64,000 nucleotides of DNA from Euryodendron excelsum (lineage: Eukaryota; Streptophyta; Magnoliopsida; Ericales; Pentaphylacaceae), in contig CM065379.1 in the NCBI GenBank assembly GCA_033060915.1, positions 24,846,818 to 24,910,817 on the forward strand, written 5' to 3'. Shown here piece by piece: positions 46,201 to 57,107 of the stretch (the first letter of the stretch is position 1; each line of letters opens with the position of its first letter). The position numbers and the translations under genes were made by a program. The notes beneath the pieces are model-generated. The model saw only the letters and a list, made by a program, of their open reading frames with translations. It searched no databases and was not told where the DNA came from.

Positions 46201-48597
46201 TTCCTAAAAACTCTCTCTAACAACCTCTTCCAAAAATCTTTCTAAAAAACTCTCTTCCCAAAATTTTCCTTCTAGAAATTCCCCTCTAGGATTTTCCTTC
46301 TAAAATCTACGTTTCTAAAAACACGCTTTCCAAAACTCCTTCTCTTTAAAATCTTTTTTCAAAAACTCTATCTTCAAATTCACTTTCCAAAAACTCCTCC
46401 CTAGGATTCCCTTCTAGAAAACATTCGTTTCCAAAAACGCACTTTCCAAAAAACTCTTTTCTTAGAGCCCAAGTGAAGCTCTAGAACCCACAATTAGGAA
46501 ACCCTAAATTTTCTTTCCAAAAACATGATTTTCAAACTTTGCCCCAAACCTAGGTTTCCAAAATCTCTTGTTTTCACATCCAAACTATACATGTTTCCAA
46601 AACCTTTTTTCTACATCAAAACTATAATTTTTCAAAACTAGGGTTTCTAGAATCTCCTTTTCCAAATCCTTGCCAATTCCTACCTTCCCTTTAGGAAACC
46701 GAATCAAATCTCCCCGTTTAGGAAACTAGATTCCGTCCTCCGTTTTTGGAAAGAAAATCAAACCTTTGCTTTTAGAAAACAAATCTAATCCCTTCCAAAT
46801 CCAAATATTTCCTAATTCAAATCCTTCCTAATCTTCCACTTTCCTAAATCTTAAGTTTCCAAAACTTGAACATAAAAATCTTTCCTAAACTTTAAAACTC
46901 AACTTTCACATCTTACTTAGTTCAACCCTTTCCTAACTTTATCCCTTTCCAAATCTCAACTTTCCAAATCTAAGTTTTCAAACCTTTCCAAAACTCAAAC
47001 TTTTCCTAATCTCAAGATTTTCTAAAATTCAAACTCTAAAACTTTCTAAATCCTAAACTTTCTCAACTTAAATCTTTCTAAACTCCTAAACTTTCTAAAT
47101 TCTAAACTTTCCAAAACTTCAAAATCTTCTCAAATCTAAAACTTTTCTAAACTCAAAACTTTCTTAATTTAAGACTTTCTTAAGTTGAAACTTTCTTAAT
47201 TCAAACATTTCCTAAATCGAAAACTTTCCTTTTTCAAACTTCTCCTAAAACGAAACTTTCTTATTTTCAAAACTTCCTTGTTTTCAAAGCTTTCCAAATT
47301 CAAAACTTCCCTTTTTCAAAACATTACAAAATTCAAAACTTTCTTAACTTGAAAATTTCCAAATTCTAAGCCTTTCTTAAACTAAACTTTTCCTAATTCC
47401 AAAACATTTCTAAATTCAAAACTTTCCGATTTTCAAAACTTTCCTAATTCGAAACTTTCCTAAAATGACACTTTCTTAATTTGAAACTTCCTTAATTTGA
47501 ACATTTCCTAAATCCAATCTTTCCTAATTTCTTAAACCTTCTAAGTCATGTCAAATCCTTTCTAAGTCTCTTCTATTTCCTAAGTCTAAGTTTTCTAAAC
47601 CTTCTCTTTTTCAAAACAAGTCCATTCTTTTCCAAAATTTCAAATTCCAATCTCCTTTTCTAATCTCAAATCAAATCCAGTTTTCAATTCAATTTCTTTC
47701 TTCCAATCCAATCTCTCTCTTCAAATCAATTTATTTTCAATCGGACTCCGGTCTGAACTACGATTGACCTGATTCCCCCAAAGGGATACGTAGGCAACCT
47801 TCATAGGTGCGGTCACAACACTTTTCAAACTTTCAATTCCACCCTCATGGGTGCGGTTTCCAAAATCTTTCCAAATTTCAAATTTCAAATTCCAATCAAT
47901 TTTCAAATTCCAATTTCAAAATTTCTATTTTCAAACTTCTATTTTCAATTTTCAAACTTTCCAATTTCAATTCTATTTCTTCAAATCTATTTTCAAATCA
48001 AATCAATTTCTTTTCAAATCAATTTCTATTTTCCAATTCTCTCATCTTGCACTTGCGTATCATGCATCATGCTAAATTAGTTTTCAAGCATTGTTTTTCA
48101 AAGTGAATAGGATTGAACTATAGTTAGTTAAAGACTCTCATAGGTAAATCTAGGGTAGATTGACATGTAGGTACCGAAAGGGCGGGGTAGGGTGATAGCT
48201 TAGTGCGTCTTCCCTACACGTAACCAACCTCCGAACTTAGATCACTGATTTCAAAGATCAAAAGGAGTTATTTTTCTAAAAAGGGCTAAATGTTTTTCAA
48301 AGGTTGCCAAACAACTTGTTTTCTTAAAAACCTTCTCTTGATGAGATATTTTCAAATTGTTTTCTAAAAACCCTAAGTGTAGTCTTCGGATTACTCTTAG
48401 TTTTTAGGTGACCTAACTCATCTTAATCAAGTTAGGTGGCGACTCCAAATCTTTTTCCAAAGCCCTTTATTCAAACCTATTTTCAATTCAAATCTAGTCG
48501 CACTCATTCTTCTAGGAGGGTGAGTTCTAACGAGAGAGTACAACATTTTTCCTGCTTGTGTGAGTATTCCTCGGGTGCGAAAAATTTGGGCGCGACA
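43260..48597 (+). repeat. 3' LTR of the 19.5-kb element
   Basis: It starts TATAAGCACCCC (the TG end has mutated to TA) and ends TTGGGCGCGACA. Every landmark of the 5' LTR is repeated: GTTAGAGTAGCGG array 43,498-44,115, four 157-bp modules, palindromes 45,022-45,121, TATAAATA at 45,136-45,143, G-poor tract, U5 box 47,750-47,819, U5 hairpin and TGGCGACTCC at 48,437. Confidence 0.93.
45022..45143 (+). promoter_or_regulatory. GGCGCC cluster and TATA box of the 3' LTR
   Basis: Two inverted repeats built on TGGCGCCACT (45,022-45,044 and 45,059-45,081) and a half site are followed by TATAAATA at 45,136-45,143. The first inverted repeat has one mismatch from perfect symmetry (TAGCAGTGG). Confidence 0.7.
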
Positions 48598-48602
48598 CAT
48601 AG
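48598..48602. repeat. Target-site duplication CATAG, right copy
   Basis: This is an exact partner of 29,069-29,073. Confidence 0.9.
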
Positions 48603-49919
48603 GTCTTAAAAAGCCAAGTAAAAGCAAAATGTTTTGAACTCTATCCCTTCACTTCAGATACCTCATAACCAAGCCCACATTACAATCCAAAATAAAGACC
48701 TTTCGAATCGGTCATTGCTATCATTACTCTTCAAAGGAAGATGATTACACTAGAAAATGCTCTATCTAATAGAAATTCCAACTCAACTCTAGGCTCAATG
48801 TCAAAAGTAACATCAACAGTCCTCAACCAAAAGCAGTAACCTCAGTCAGCAACATATTTTATCATCAATCGTAGTTCCAAATCAAAGCACTCAACACTTA
48901 TGTTATTATTAAGCAAGAAGTCATCTTTATTAGCATCAACAAGAGAAATCAAGAGAAAAAACATGGCCTGAGGACATAGTAAAAACCCTCCGGGGCACTA
49001 CGGATAAAAGAGTAGGGTCATGGTAAGATACAAAACTACCGACCCAGTGAAAACTTAAAAACGGGCGCTGACATGCAAAAATGGTAAAACTGGCATCAGT
49101 GAAAACCCACAAGGGTACTTGTGGCAAAAATGGTTTAAATGAGAGGAAAAAAAAAGAAGAAAAGGGTCAACTCTCTGGATCAGCAATCCAAGCAGTAATA
49201 GCAAAGCAATCTTAGCAAAGTAGCAAAACCTCTCACGCCTCAACAAATGGGTCAAGAGATGCCAAACTGTGAAAAACCTACACTAGTAACAAATTTCTAA
49301 ACTTAGCATGACAAAGTAATAGGCATAAATATCTTAAGTCACTTATTAAAGAATAGTCTGTTACATCTTGATATTACTAACAAAACATTGAGATAGGTAC
49401 AAGTACAAGGGGCATCTCCCTAAGCTTTCTCAGAATCCAAGGTGTTCTTAAGCCCAACATCCTAATGTCGCAGCCTAACAAGTCCAATATCTAGCCATCC
49501 AGAACATTCAACTATCCAGAGTGTTTAGCTGTTCAGAGCATCCCGTTGTCCATAAACATCTAGTCATCCAGTCATCTAGAATAGAACTCAACTAGGGCAG
49601 GTCAAAAGCCCCGAAGTCTCCAACACAGCTTAACTCACAAGAAATCTATTTCAGCAAACCACATCAGCCAATCATCATCAAAGTCTCAAGCTTTATAAGG
49701 AGTGCCCCCGTGCACTACATAACTCAGTGATCATGGCATGTCAGTCTTCTAATCTCTAGCACAGTGCTAGAGCCCTCTGCAAATCAATTTGAGGCAACTA
49801 ACTTCAGCTCAGCCAACAAGCCAATTAGCTCATTGATAAGAGCCTAAACTATTTATGCTTCTCCCAGACAAAAGATTAAACTACCCAAGCTTCCTCCTAG
49901 ACATGAGATAGAAATTATC
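48603..49919 (+). mobile_element. Internal spacer of the old element, right of the insertion
   Basis: It continues the region cut at 29,073. The first part (48,630-48,720) resembles the GAGCCT modules at 2,910-3,420 and 39,149-39,460. No gene is supported. The words CAGTGAAAACC recur around 49,030-49,110 and also at 28,810-28,880. Confidence 0.65.
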
Positions 49920-50419
49920 CATTGCACTCCTCAACATGAGCCATAAATGGACCAGTATGCATCCCCGGTATCTGCTGAACGGCCTTTAGATTATTCCTCC
50001 CAGTCAAGAAAGTCGGCTCAAGCTCAAAGCTTACCAGATGGAAGGTCCTGTCTCTCCAAACCACCTCTCCACCAGCACTATAGCCAACTAGCAAGTTAAA
50101 GCGTCACTAACACGGGCACTGCCACAAGTATCCTTTGGAGTTTTTCCAAGAAGCCTCCCAACTAGCAGCTCCACCATGGGCCTCTATAAAAAGCTACCTT
50201 AACCTCAATCTTAGCATCAGCTTCGGCAGGGGTAGTAGTCTTAACATCTCTAACAGCATCATCAGGGGCATCTTCTACAGTAGCCCTAGCGAGGCCACCC
50301 TCGCCTTATTAGTAGTACTAGTCCTCTGCTTGACTAAAGCAGGTCTCGTTATGGTCAGCTCAGTCATTGCCTCCTGTATAGATCATTGTCCCCCCCCCCC
50401 CCCCCCCTAAATCAGCCAT
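49920..50419 (-). pseudogene. Old remnant of the antisense PMD-like gene
   Basis: Read on the minus strand it aligns with the N-terminal part of the antisense gene at 41,940. The start ATG (50,419-50,417) is again preceded by an AG|G acceptor (CTTTAGGATGG). Further on, around 50,025-50,090, a VLVERWFGETG-like stretch and an FELEPT-like word are recognisable across a frameshift. The rest is too decayed to read. An 18-base C run at 50,390-50,407 lies just inside the start. It shows that the older, once autonomous element also carried this gene in the same place and orientation. Confidence 0.65.
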
Positions 50420-50554
50420 CCTAAAGATATGCCAGAAGGAAAAAGATACGGTAAAGGTTTATGGATAGGTAAAAGGTACGTATAATTAAAATAAATAATA
50501 ATAATAAAAAAAAAGATGAAGAAAAGAAGAAGAGAAGAAGAAAAGAAAAATTCT

Positions 50555-51060
50555 AAGTTTCAAGTCAAAACGAATTTCTTAAATGTTTTGCCTTCAAAAA
50601 TTAAAATTTCAAGTCAAAATGAATTTTCTATACATTTTGTCTTCAAAAATTCAAGTTTTGAGTCAAAATAGATTTTCTAAACATTTTGGCTTCAAAAAGT
50701 TTAAATTTCGATTCAAAATAAATTTTCTATACGTTTTGTCCTCAAAAGTTCAAAATTTTGAGTCAAAATGAATTTTCTATATGTTTTGTCTTCAAAAATT
50801 CAAGTTTCAAATCAAAATGAATTTTCTATATATTTTTTCTTTAAGATTTCAAGCTTCGAGGCAAAATGAATTCTCTAAACATTTTTCAAAGGTTCAAGTT
50901 TCAAGTTAAACCGAATTTTCTACATGTTTTGCTAAAATGAATTTTCTACACGTTTTGTCCAAGTTTGAAGTCAAAATGAATTTTTTACATATTTTGCCTG
51001 ACAAAATGAATTTTCTACACGTTTTGTTCAAGTTTCAAATCAAAATGGTTTCTAAACTTT
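50555..51060 (+). repeat. About 49-bp degenerate tandem repeat
   Basis: Roughly eight units of the form GTCAAAATGAATTTTCTATA with CTTCAAAAATTCAAG occur, spaced 49-50 bp (50,613, 50,662, 50,711 and on). By position it falls in the region equivalent to the 5' UTR intron of the antisense gene in the younger element. Confidence 0.8.
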
Positions 51061-51490
51061 TTTCTTTAAATCAATCTCGATTTTCTAAAACTTCTATTTC
51101 AAAAAGTTCAAGTCCTAATCAAACTCTATGTTTCTTGGGCTTTCTCATTCAAAGGCCCAGTTTCAAGTCAAAATTCTAGATTTTCAAACTTTTTCCTTAA
51201 AAATTTTGTTCTAAATTTCAAAGGTTTTCAAAACTCTTCCAATTTAAATCCAAGTCAATCCATCGCAGAAAGCCATTTCAAAACAATTTCAAAAATCAAC
51301 TTCCATTTTCAAAATCATTTCAAAACTAGTCTCAAAATCATTTTCAGACATTAACCCTAGGTCTCCCTAAAGGAGTATCATTCCGCTGGTTAGAATGTTG
51401 GTTCAAGATTTCATCAACTTCGGTCCCTCTAATCGTCTCGCGGTTAACATGGGACCCTTACTCTATCATTTTTTGCCTTCAACAAGAAAA

Positions 51491-51506
51491 GAAAGAAAAA
51501 AAAGGG
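51491..51506 (+). promoter_or_regulatory. Polypurine tract of the old element
   Basis: GAAAGAAAAAAAAGGG lies four bases before an LTR start TGTAAGCACCCC. The preceding 70 bp, with GGTTAACATGGG, match the equivalent zones at 10,380 and 43,190. Confidence 0.8.
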
Positions 51507-51510
51507 CAAT

Positions 51511-54500
51511 TGTAAGCACCCCATTTTTTCCCGCTCGACAATCTCCACCCCTACCGGATTCATATTCAAACCAACATAAATACATTCTACTCTAAACAGG
51601 CTTTCCAGAGTCAATTGCTTTACAGGCCCGCTAGACCCAATAGAGGCAAAATAACTACAATGTCCTTAGGGCATTGCTTGGTCCAATTCCAGTTGGCAGT
51701 TTTTTTTCTAAAGACAGTAATTCTATATTTTAACCTCAATTCAAGTTTCAATTCTAGTCCAGACTAGTCAAACTCAATTCGGCACGTCTTTCAAGAAAGT
51801 TGATCCCTTAGATGAAAAGTCATCCAGCACGACACGTTTATCGAGAAAGCATAAAATCTCTTAGAAAGATAAGTCTCTTCACACTTGTTGACCGGGATAG
51901 AACCCAAGTCCTCGAGATAATAGAGCGGTTCACTTATAGCGCCTGCAAGCCCGCTAACGTAGAATGTCTATCCAGCAGCTTCTCGAGATCACGCAATCTC
52001 TAAAATGGACGTATATCGTTAGAGTGACGAAAAAACTCACAAACATTACAACCGTCAGAGTAAATGAAACACTCACAAAAGGTCAACATCGGGAATGCCA
52101 ATAAACCCCTCATGTCACAAGACCGAACACGTCACTTGCTCATGGCATGTTTACTGAAGGATGAGATACTTTTGGAAACCAACTCATCACACACCGTCAG
52201 AGTGATGGAAACACTCAAAACCCGGGTTAACACCAGTGCCTACTAGCCCATTCTGGTAAAAAATGACCAAAACTGCCTCTCTGGGCCCCTCCGGCATGCT
52301 TCATGAGAAAGTACCTAAGACCTCAGAGTGGCAAGTTCATCCTTCCAAGATTGTCCCAAGGATAATATAGCACGTTCTAGTGCCTTTCAATCACTTTTGG
52401 ATCGATTTTGAGAACATTCGATTAAAATAACCATTTTGCCCCCAGGCATCCGATTGCCTCTGGGTATCAAATTGGTTACCTTTCGAGGGTGCTTTTAATA
52501 GCATTCCCAACCTTCCAGCACATTTTCAGACCATTATGAAACTTGGTGCTAAATTATCTTTTTACCCTTAACGGGCTGGTCGCCTTTTTCAACCACACTG
52601 GCTCTGGATATCAAACCAGCAGTCCTCTAAAGCACTCCTAATAATGTTTTCAACCTTCAAGTCTTCTCATGGACCACTCTGGGTTGATCCTGGTGTTCCC
52701 CAGTTTAAATGATCATTTTTCCCCTAGTAGGCCGGTCACCCTTTTTAACTAATACGGTGATGATTATAGAGCCATTTACCTCTAGAACACCCTTTCAGGG
52801 GTTCCCGTCCATTCCCAATTGAGTCTGGTTACTTGAAACCTTTTGGATCTTAGACTTTTCAAAGTCACTCCTAGAGAAGCTAAGCCAAAAATTGGGTGGT
52901 AGTCACTAGGAAAAGCGCCTAAATCTTCTACATTACGTCACAAGGGTCAAAGATCTATTTATTGTCACCCTAAACAACTTCCTTAAGTGGCTAGCGCCAC
53001 TCCTAGTGGGGCCAAGCAAAAAATTGCCCTGGTGCCACTACAACAGTTGCCAAGCCTTATTCTGGCTGCTTATAAATACAGGCCACCCTCTTGCATATTC
53101 TGGGTCTGCAAAATTACTCCAAACACTCTATCTCACTAAAAACAGAGCTTGAATTCATTCAAAATCCTAAGTCTCTCAAGCCGCCTCAAACTCTAGCCTC
53201 TATACATTCAAACCCTAGCCTCTATGCACTCAAACCCTAGCCTCCATACAATCAATACACTCAAATCCTTGCCTCCAAGCATCCATTAAAGGCCAAGTCT
53301 AGCCCTTGGAGGCTCTTGAAGATCAATTCAAAGTCCAAGCAAAGTCCACCATCAAAGCATCAAAGCAAGGAGAAGACAAGATAGGTTTATATTTAAATTA
53401 TGTAATCCCCCTTTGGCTCTTCTCTCTCCTAACCCACTTGGGTTTTCTTCTATTTTAGTCCTCATCTTTAACCTCCTCTTCTTGCATGCTTGAAGCAAGG
53501 GACCTCCTGATCATGCCTAGGAAGGTCTTGGAGAGAAGCACTGTGTTAGGGATTTTCTTTGAGTTCCACCTAAGACGCTGTGAGTCCAGCCCCCTTGGTT
53601 ATATGGTGAAGCCTTACCTTGTATGTTTACATCCCTATTGCATTGTTGCTATTGTAATCAAGCATTCAAAGGTGTTTTCAAACTTGCATTAAAAGTTGCT
53701 CTCAAAACATGCATTCAAAATCTTTTCCTTTAAAGTGGTTTTCAAAACCACAGCCCTAAGATGATTGTAATCGTTCCATGGTTAGGATTATTTTAGTAAA
53801 GTTTTATATTCAATATGACCATTAAGATCTAATTTTGGATTCAACCCTTAAATTGTTTTTCAAGAAATCACCACCCTAAGATTATTCTAGCCATTCCATA
53901 GTTAGGGTTGTTTTAGGAAAGTGTTACATTCAAAGAGACCATCAAAGTCCATATTAGAGTTTCAAACCCTAGTTGTTGTCAAAATTACAACCCTAGAATG
54001 GTTCTAGTCTTCTCATGATTACAATCGTTTTAGGAACGTGAGATATTCAAGAGACTTTTAAATGTCTATATTCAAACCTCATTAAAATTGTTTTGCAAAT
54101 CCACCTCTTAAAAGTTCTTTTCAAAGATTTACTTTCCAAAAACTATTTGTCTTCAAGCCCAAGTCAAAATGCTAGAGTGCATGTTTAGGAAACTATAGTT
54201 TTCTCACATAAAATCGTAGTTTTCTATCTATATTAAATTATAGGCTTCCAAAACCATTTTCTACATAAAATCATAGATTTCCTAATTCAAAAGTCACATA
54301 AAATGATAGATTTCCAAAAGTAAAGCTTTTCAATTTCAATTCAAACCAAATATTTTCCAAATAAGAAACCAAGTCAAATAATCTATTTTTGGAAATAGAA
54401 ATCAAATCTTTCATAATTTCAAATCTTTCCTAATTTTATAACTTCAAATCTTTCTAAATTTTAAACTTCCAAATCTTTCAAAATTGAAAACCTTTCCAAG

Positions 54501-55660
54501 TTCAAATCTTTCTAAATTCAAACATTTCCTAAATCAAATCTTTTCAAAATCATGTCTTTCCTAAAATGAAAACTCTCCTAAAATAGAACTTTCCTAAAAT
54601 GGAAACTTTTCCAAAATAGAACTTTCCTAATTTGAAACTTTCATAATTTAAATCTTTCTTAAAATCAAAATTTTCAAGTACATGTTTAAACTCTAGGTTA
54701 TCTAAACCCTAGGAGAACAAAACCCTAGTTCAACCCTAACCTTAAAATAGAGTTAGGAACTTCAACCCTTTTCTAAATCAAGATGGTTTTCAAACTCCAA
54801 TTCAAGTCAAGATGATTTCAAAGTTCAATTCAATCTTTCTAAAATAAGTCAAAGTTCTATTTCAAAGTTCGATTTCAAATCAAAGTTCAATTTCAAATCT
54901 TCAAATCAAAAGTTCAAACAAGAACCTTTTCAAGTTAAACTTTCCAAAGGCCCCAAAGTGTCTTTTCAATTCAAATAAGACCCCAAAGTGTCTATTTTCA
55001 ATTAGACCCTGAGTCCGAACTACGATTGACCTGATTTTCAACAAAGAGATACGTAGGCAACCCTCATGGGTGTAGTCACAACCTTTTCAAAATGTCAATT
55101 CTCTTTTTTAAAGTCTCTCTTCAAATTCTTTTCATACAATTGCATATCATACATCATGTCATCCCTAAAGTGATGGTTCAAACCGCTTTCTAAAATTCTC
55201 AAAGTGGATATAAGTGGACATTAGACAATCGAAGACTCTAAATGAGTGAACCTAGCGTGAAAAGGCATGTAGGTACCGCAAAGGCGAGATAAGGTGATAG
55301 CCTAATGCATCTTCCTGATATGTAACCAACCTCCAAACCTAGAATCATTGTTTTTTAAAGACTAAAATGGAGTTATTTTCAAAAAGGGCGTAAATCTTTC
55401 CAAAGGTTGCCGAACAACCTGTTTTCTTAAAAAACCCTCTTTTGAGGAAGTTTTCCAAAACTTTTCGAAAACCTTAAGTTTATGTCTTCGGACCTTTCTT
55501 AGTTTTAGGTGACCTAACTCACTTTAACAAAGTTAGGTGGCGATTCTAAACTTTTTTTTCAAAAGTCCTTATTCAAGTCAATTTCTAATTCAAATCCAGT
55601 CACACTCGTCCTTCTAGGAGGATGAATTCTAACGAGAGATCACCGTGTGTTTCCCATATA
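51511..55660 (+). mobile_element. 3' LTR of the old Tat/Ogre-like element
   Basis: It starts TGTAAGCACCCC after the polypurine tract. It holds decayed U3 modules, a short GGCGCC-type cluster (52,990-53,055), TATAAATA at 53,071-53,078, a less G-poor R/U5, the U5 box (55,011-55,083) and the U5 hairpin with TGGCGATTCT at 55,538. The last bases of the LTR are lost: near 55,660 it passes into an inverted LTR end. It is much more diverged than the 29,074 and 43,260 pair. Confidence 0.82.
53071..53078 (+). promoter_or_regulatory. TATA box of the old LTR
   Basis: TATAAATA lies at the position equivalent to 45,136, about 1.56 kb into the LTR. The sequence after it (CAGGCCACCC) has diverged from the other copies while the box is kept. 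Confidence 0.6.
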
Positions 55661-56191
55661 TCATCTCTAGTGAGTGTTCTTCTCACTCCAACGGCTTAAA
55701 GGTTTGTGAGTGTTTCCATCACTACGCTGGTTTGGTGTTGGTTTCGGAGATTCCCTGATCTTGGGAAGCCAGGTAATTCCAAAAGGCGTAACGGACATTC
55801 TATATTGGTGGGCTAACAAGCACCAAAAGTGAGCCGTTTAAAGTTTATAAGTGTTTCCATCACTCTGATAGCGGTGATTGGTTTCGGAGACCACCTGGTC
55901 TCTGAAAGATACCTTGGAAATTTTGTGAGTGTTTTTGTCACTTCGACGGTGTGATAGTTTGCAACTGCTTTCGCCACTCTGACGGTGTTTGGCATTAGTT
56001 CCGGAGATTGATCAATCCCGGGAAGTTGCCTCGAGTGCTTAGGGGCATTTTGATCATTTGGCTTCAATTAGGCCCGATAGGCTCGGGAAGTGACCGATTA
56101 ACACTATTGGAGTTTGGTAGTATTGTGACGTTTTACTGGAGAATTGATATAGACTGGAGATTACCGAGTTAGCAAAAATGGGGTACTTATA
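55661..56191 (-). mobile_element. Inverted 5' end of an LTR
   Basis: On the minus strand it begins TATAAGTACCCCATTTTTGC at 56,191 and runs about 530 bp into U3, including short repeats like CCGTCAGAGTGGCGAAAG near 55,935-55,995. The rest of that LTR is missing. Its left edge within 55,650-55,670 is approximate. Confidence 0.75.
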
Positions 56192-57107
56192 GAAACCTAG
56201 AAAGAACCTAAGATTTTGGAAACTTAGAGAGAGAAACTAGGGTTTTGGAACCTAGAGAGAGGAACTAAGGTTTTTGAAACCTAGAGAGGAAAACTAGGGT
56301 TTAGTAATCTAGTGGTTTTGAAATGTGGTTTTAAACTAGGGTTTTGGACGTAGTGGTTTTTAAAGGTGGTTTTAAACTAGGGTTTTAAACCCAGTGGTTT
56401 TGAAAGACTTGAAAAATATCATTTTATGCATAAAATTTGAAATATTACTTTGGAAAATTATGATTTTATGTGAAAAACTTTTAAGAAACACTTTGAAAAG
56501 TGTCATTTTATATGAGAAAGTTATGATATCTTGTAGAACTTTTTTTGAAAACCAACTCAAGAGAGTTGAAGTTTTGCAAATCATTTTTACACAAAGCCAA
56601 GAGGGCAATACTTTTGAAAACCACTCGAGGGAGGGTTATGTTAAAAATCACTTTAACATAAACTTAATAGAGTAAAACTTTTGAAAACTACTCAAAAGAG
56701 GATTGTTTTGAAAACCACTCTAATATATCAAAATCACTTAAATGAGCATGTGATTCATATGGTTAATTTTTAAAAACCACTCAATTGAGTGTTGTCTTGT
56801 AAACCATTTCACTCACAAAATCAAGAAAGTAAAACTTTTGAAAACCACTTAAGAGAAGGTTATTTTGAAAATCATTTTAACACAAACTTAATAGAGTTGT
56901 ATGAAATAATGGAACCTAGAGATTATATGGTTTTGAAGGAACTTTAATGTAGAGAACTTAGGGTTTTAGGTATGAACAGTAAGAAGCCCTTTTAGAGAGA
57001 CATTTTGCAAAACTCTTTGCAATGAAATTTGAAAAGCTTTTGAAAATGAAATCCATGGTGTTTTGAAAACAAGTTTTAAACATAAAACAAACTCATAGCA
57101 TGCAAGA
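56192..57107 (-). mobile_element. Middle of a minus-strand LTR, split by an insertion
   Basis: Minus-strand R/U5-type sequence with many ACTAGGGTTTTGG and GAAAACCACTC words resembles 63,030-63,400. It stops at 57,107 and appears to resume at 61,193-61,344, beyond a solo LTR. No gene is present. Confidence 0.6.

Larger units (their letters stand above)
29074..48597 (+). mobile_element. Near-complete non-autonomous Tat/Ogre-like LTR retrotransposon, 19.5 kb
   Basis: Two LTRs (5,400 and 5,338 bp) flank an 8.8-kb internal region with a primer-binding site, decayed gag, spacer, antisense PMD-like gene and polypurine tract, and CATAG is duplicated on both sides. Protease, reverse transcriptase, RNase H and integrase are all missing, so movement would have depended on enzymes from a relative. 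Short stretches compared by eye between the LTRs differ by about 2 to 6 percent, mostly C/T and G/A changes. That is the lowest divergence in the window, and insertion was fairly recent. The host sequence is the internal region of an older member of the same group. Confidence 0.93.

Noticed and set aside
56192..57107. Part of one continuous minus-strand LTR with 55,661-56,191
   Set aside because: The LTR terminus at 56,191 faces right, so the sequence after it cannot be the continuation of the same LTR.
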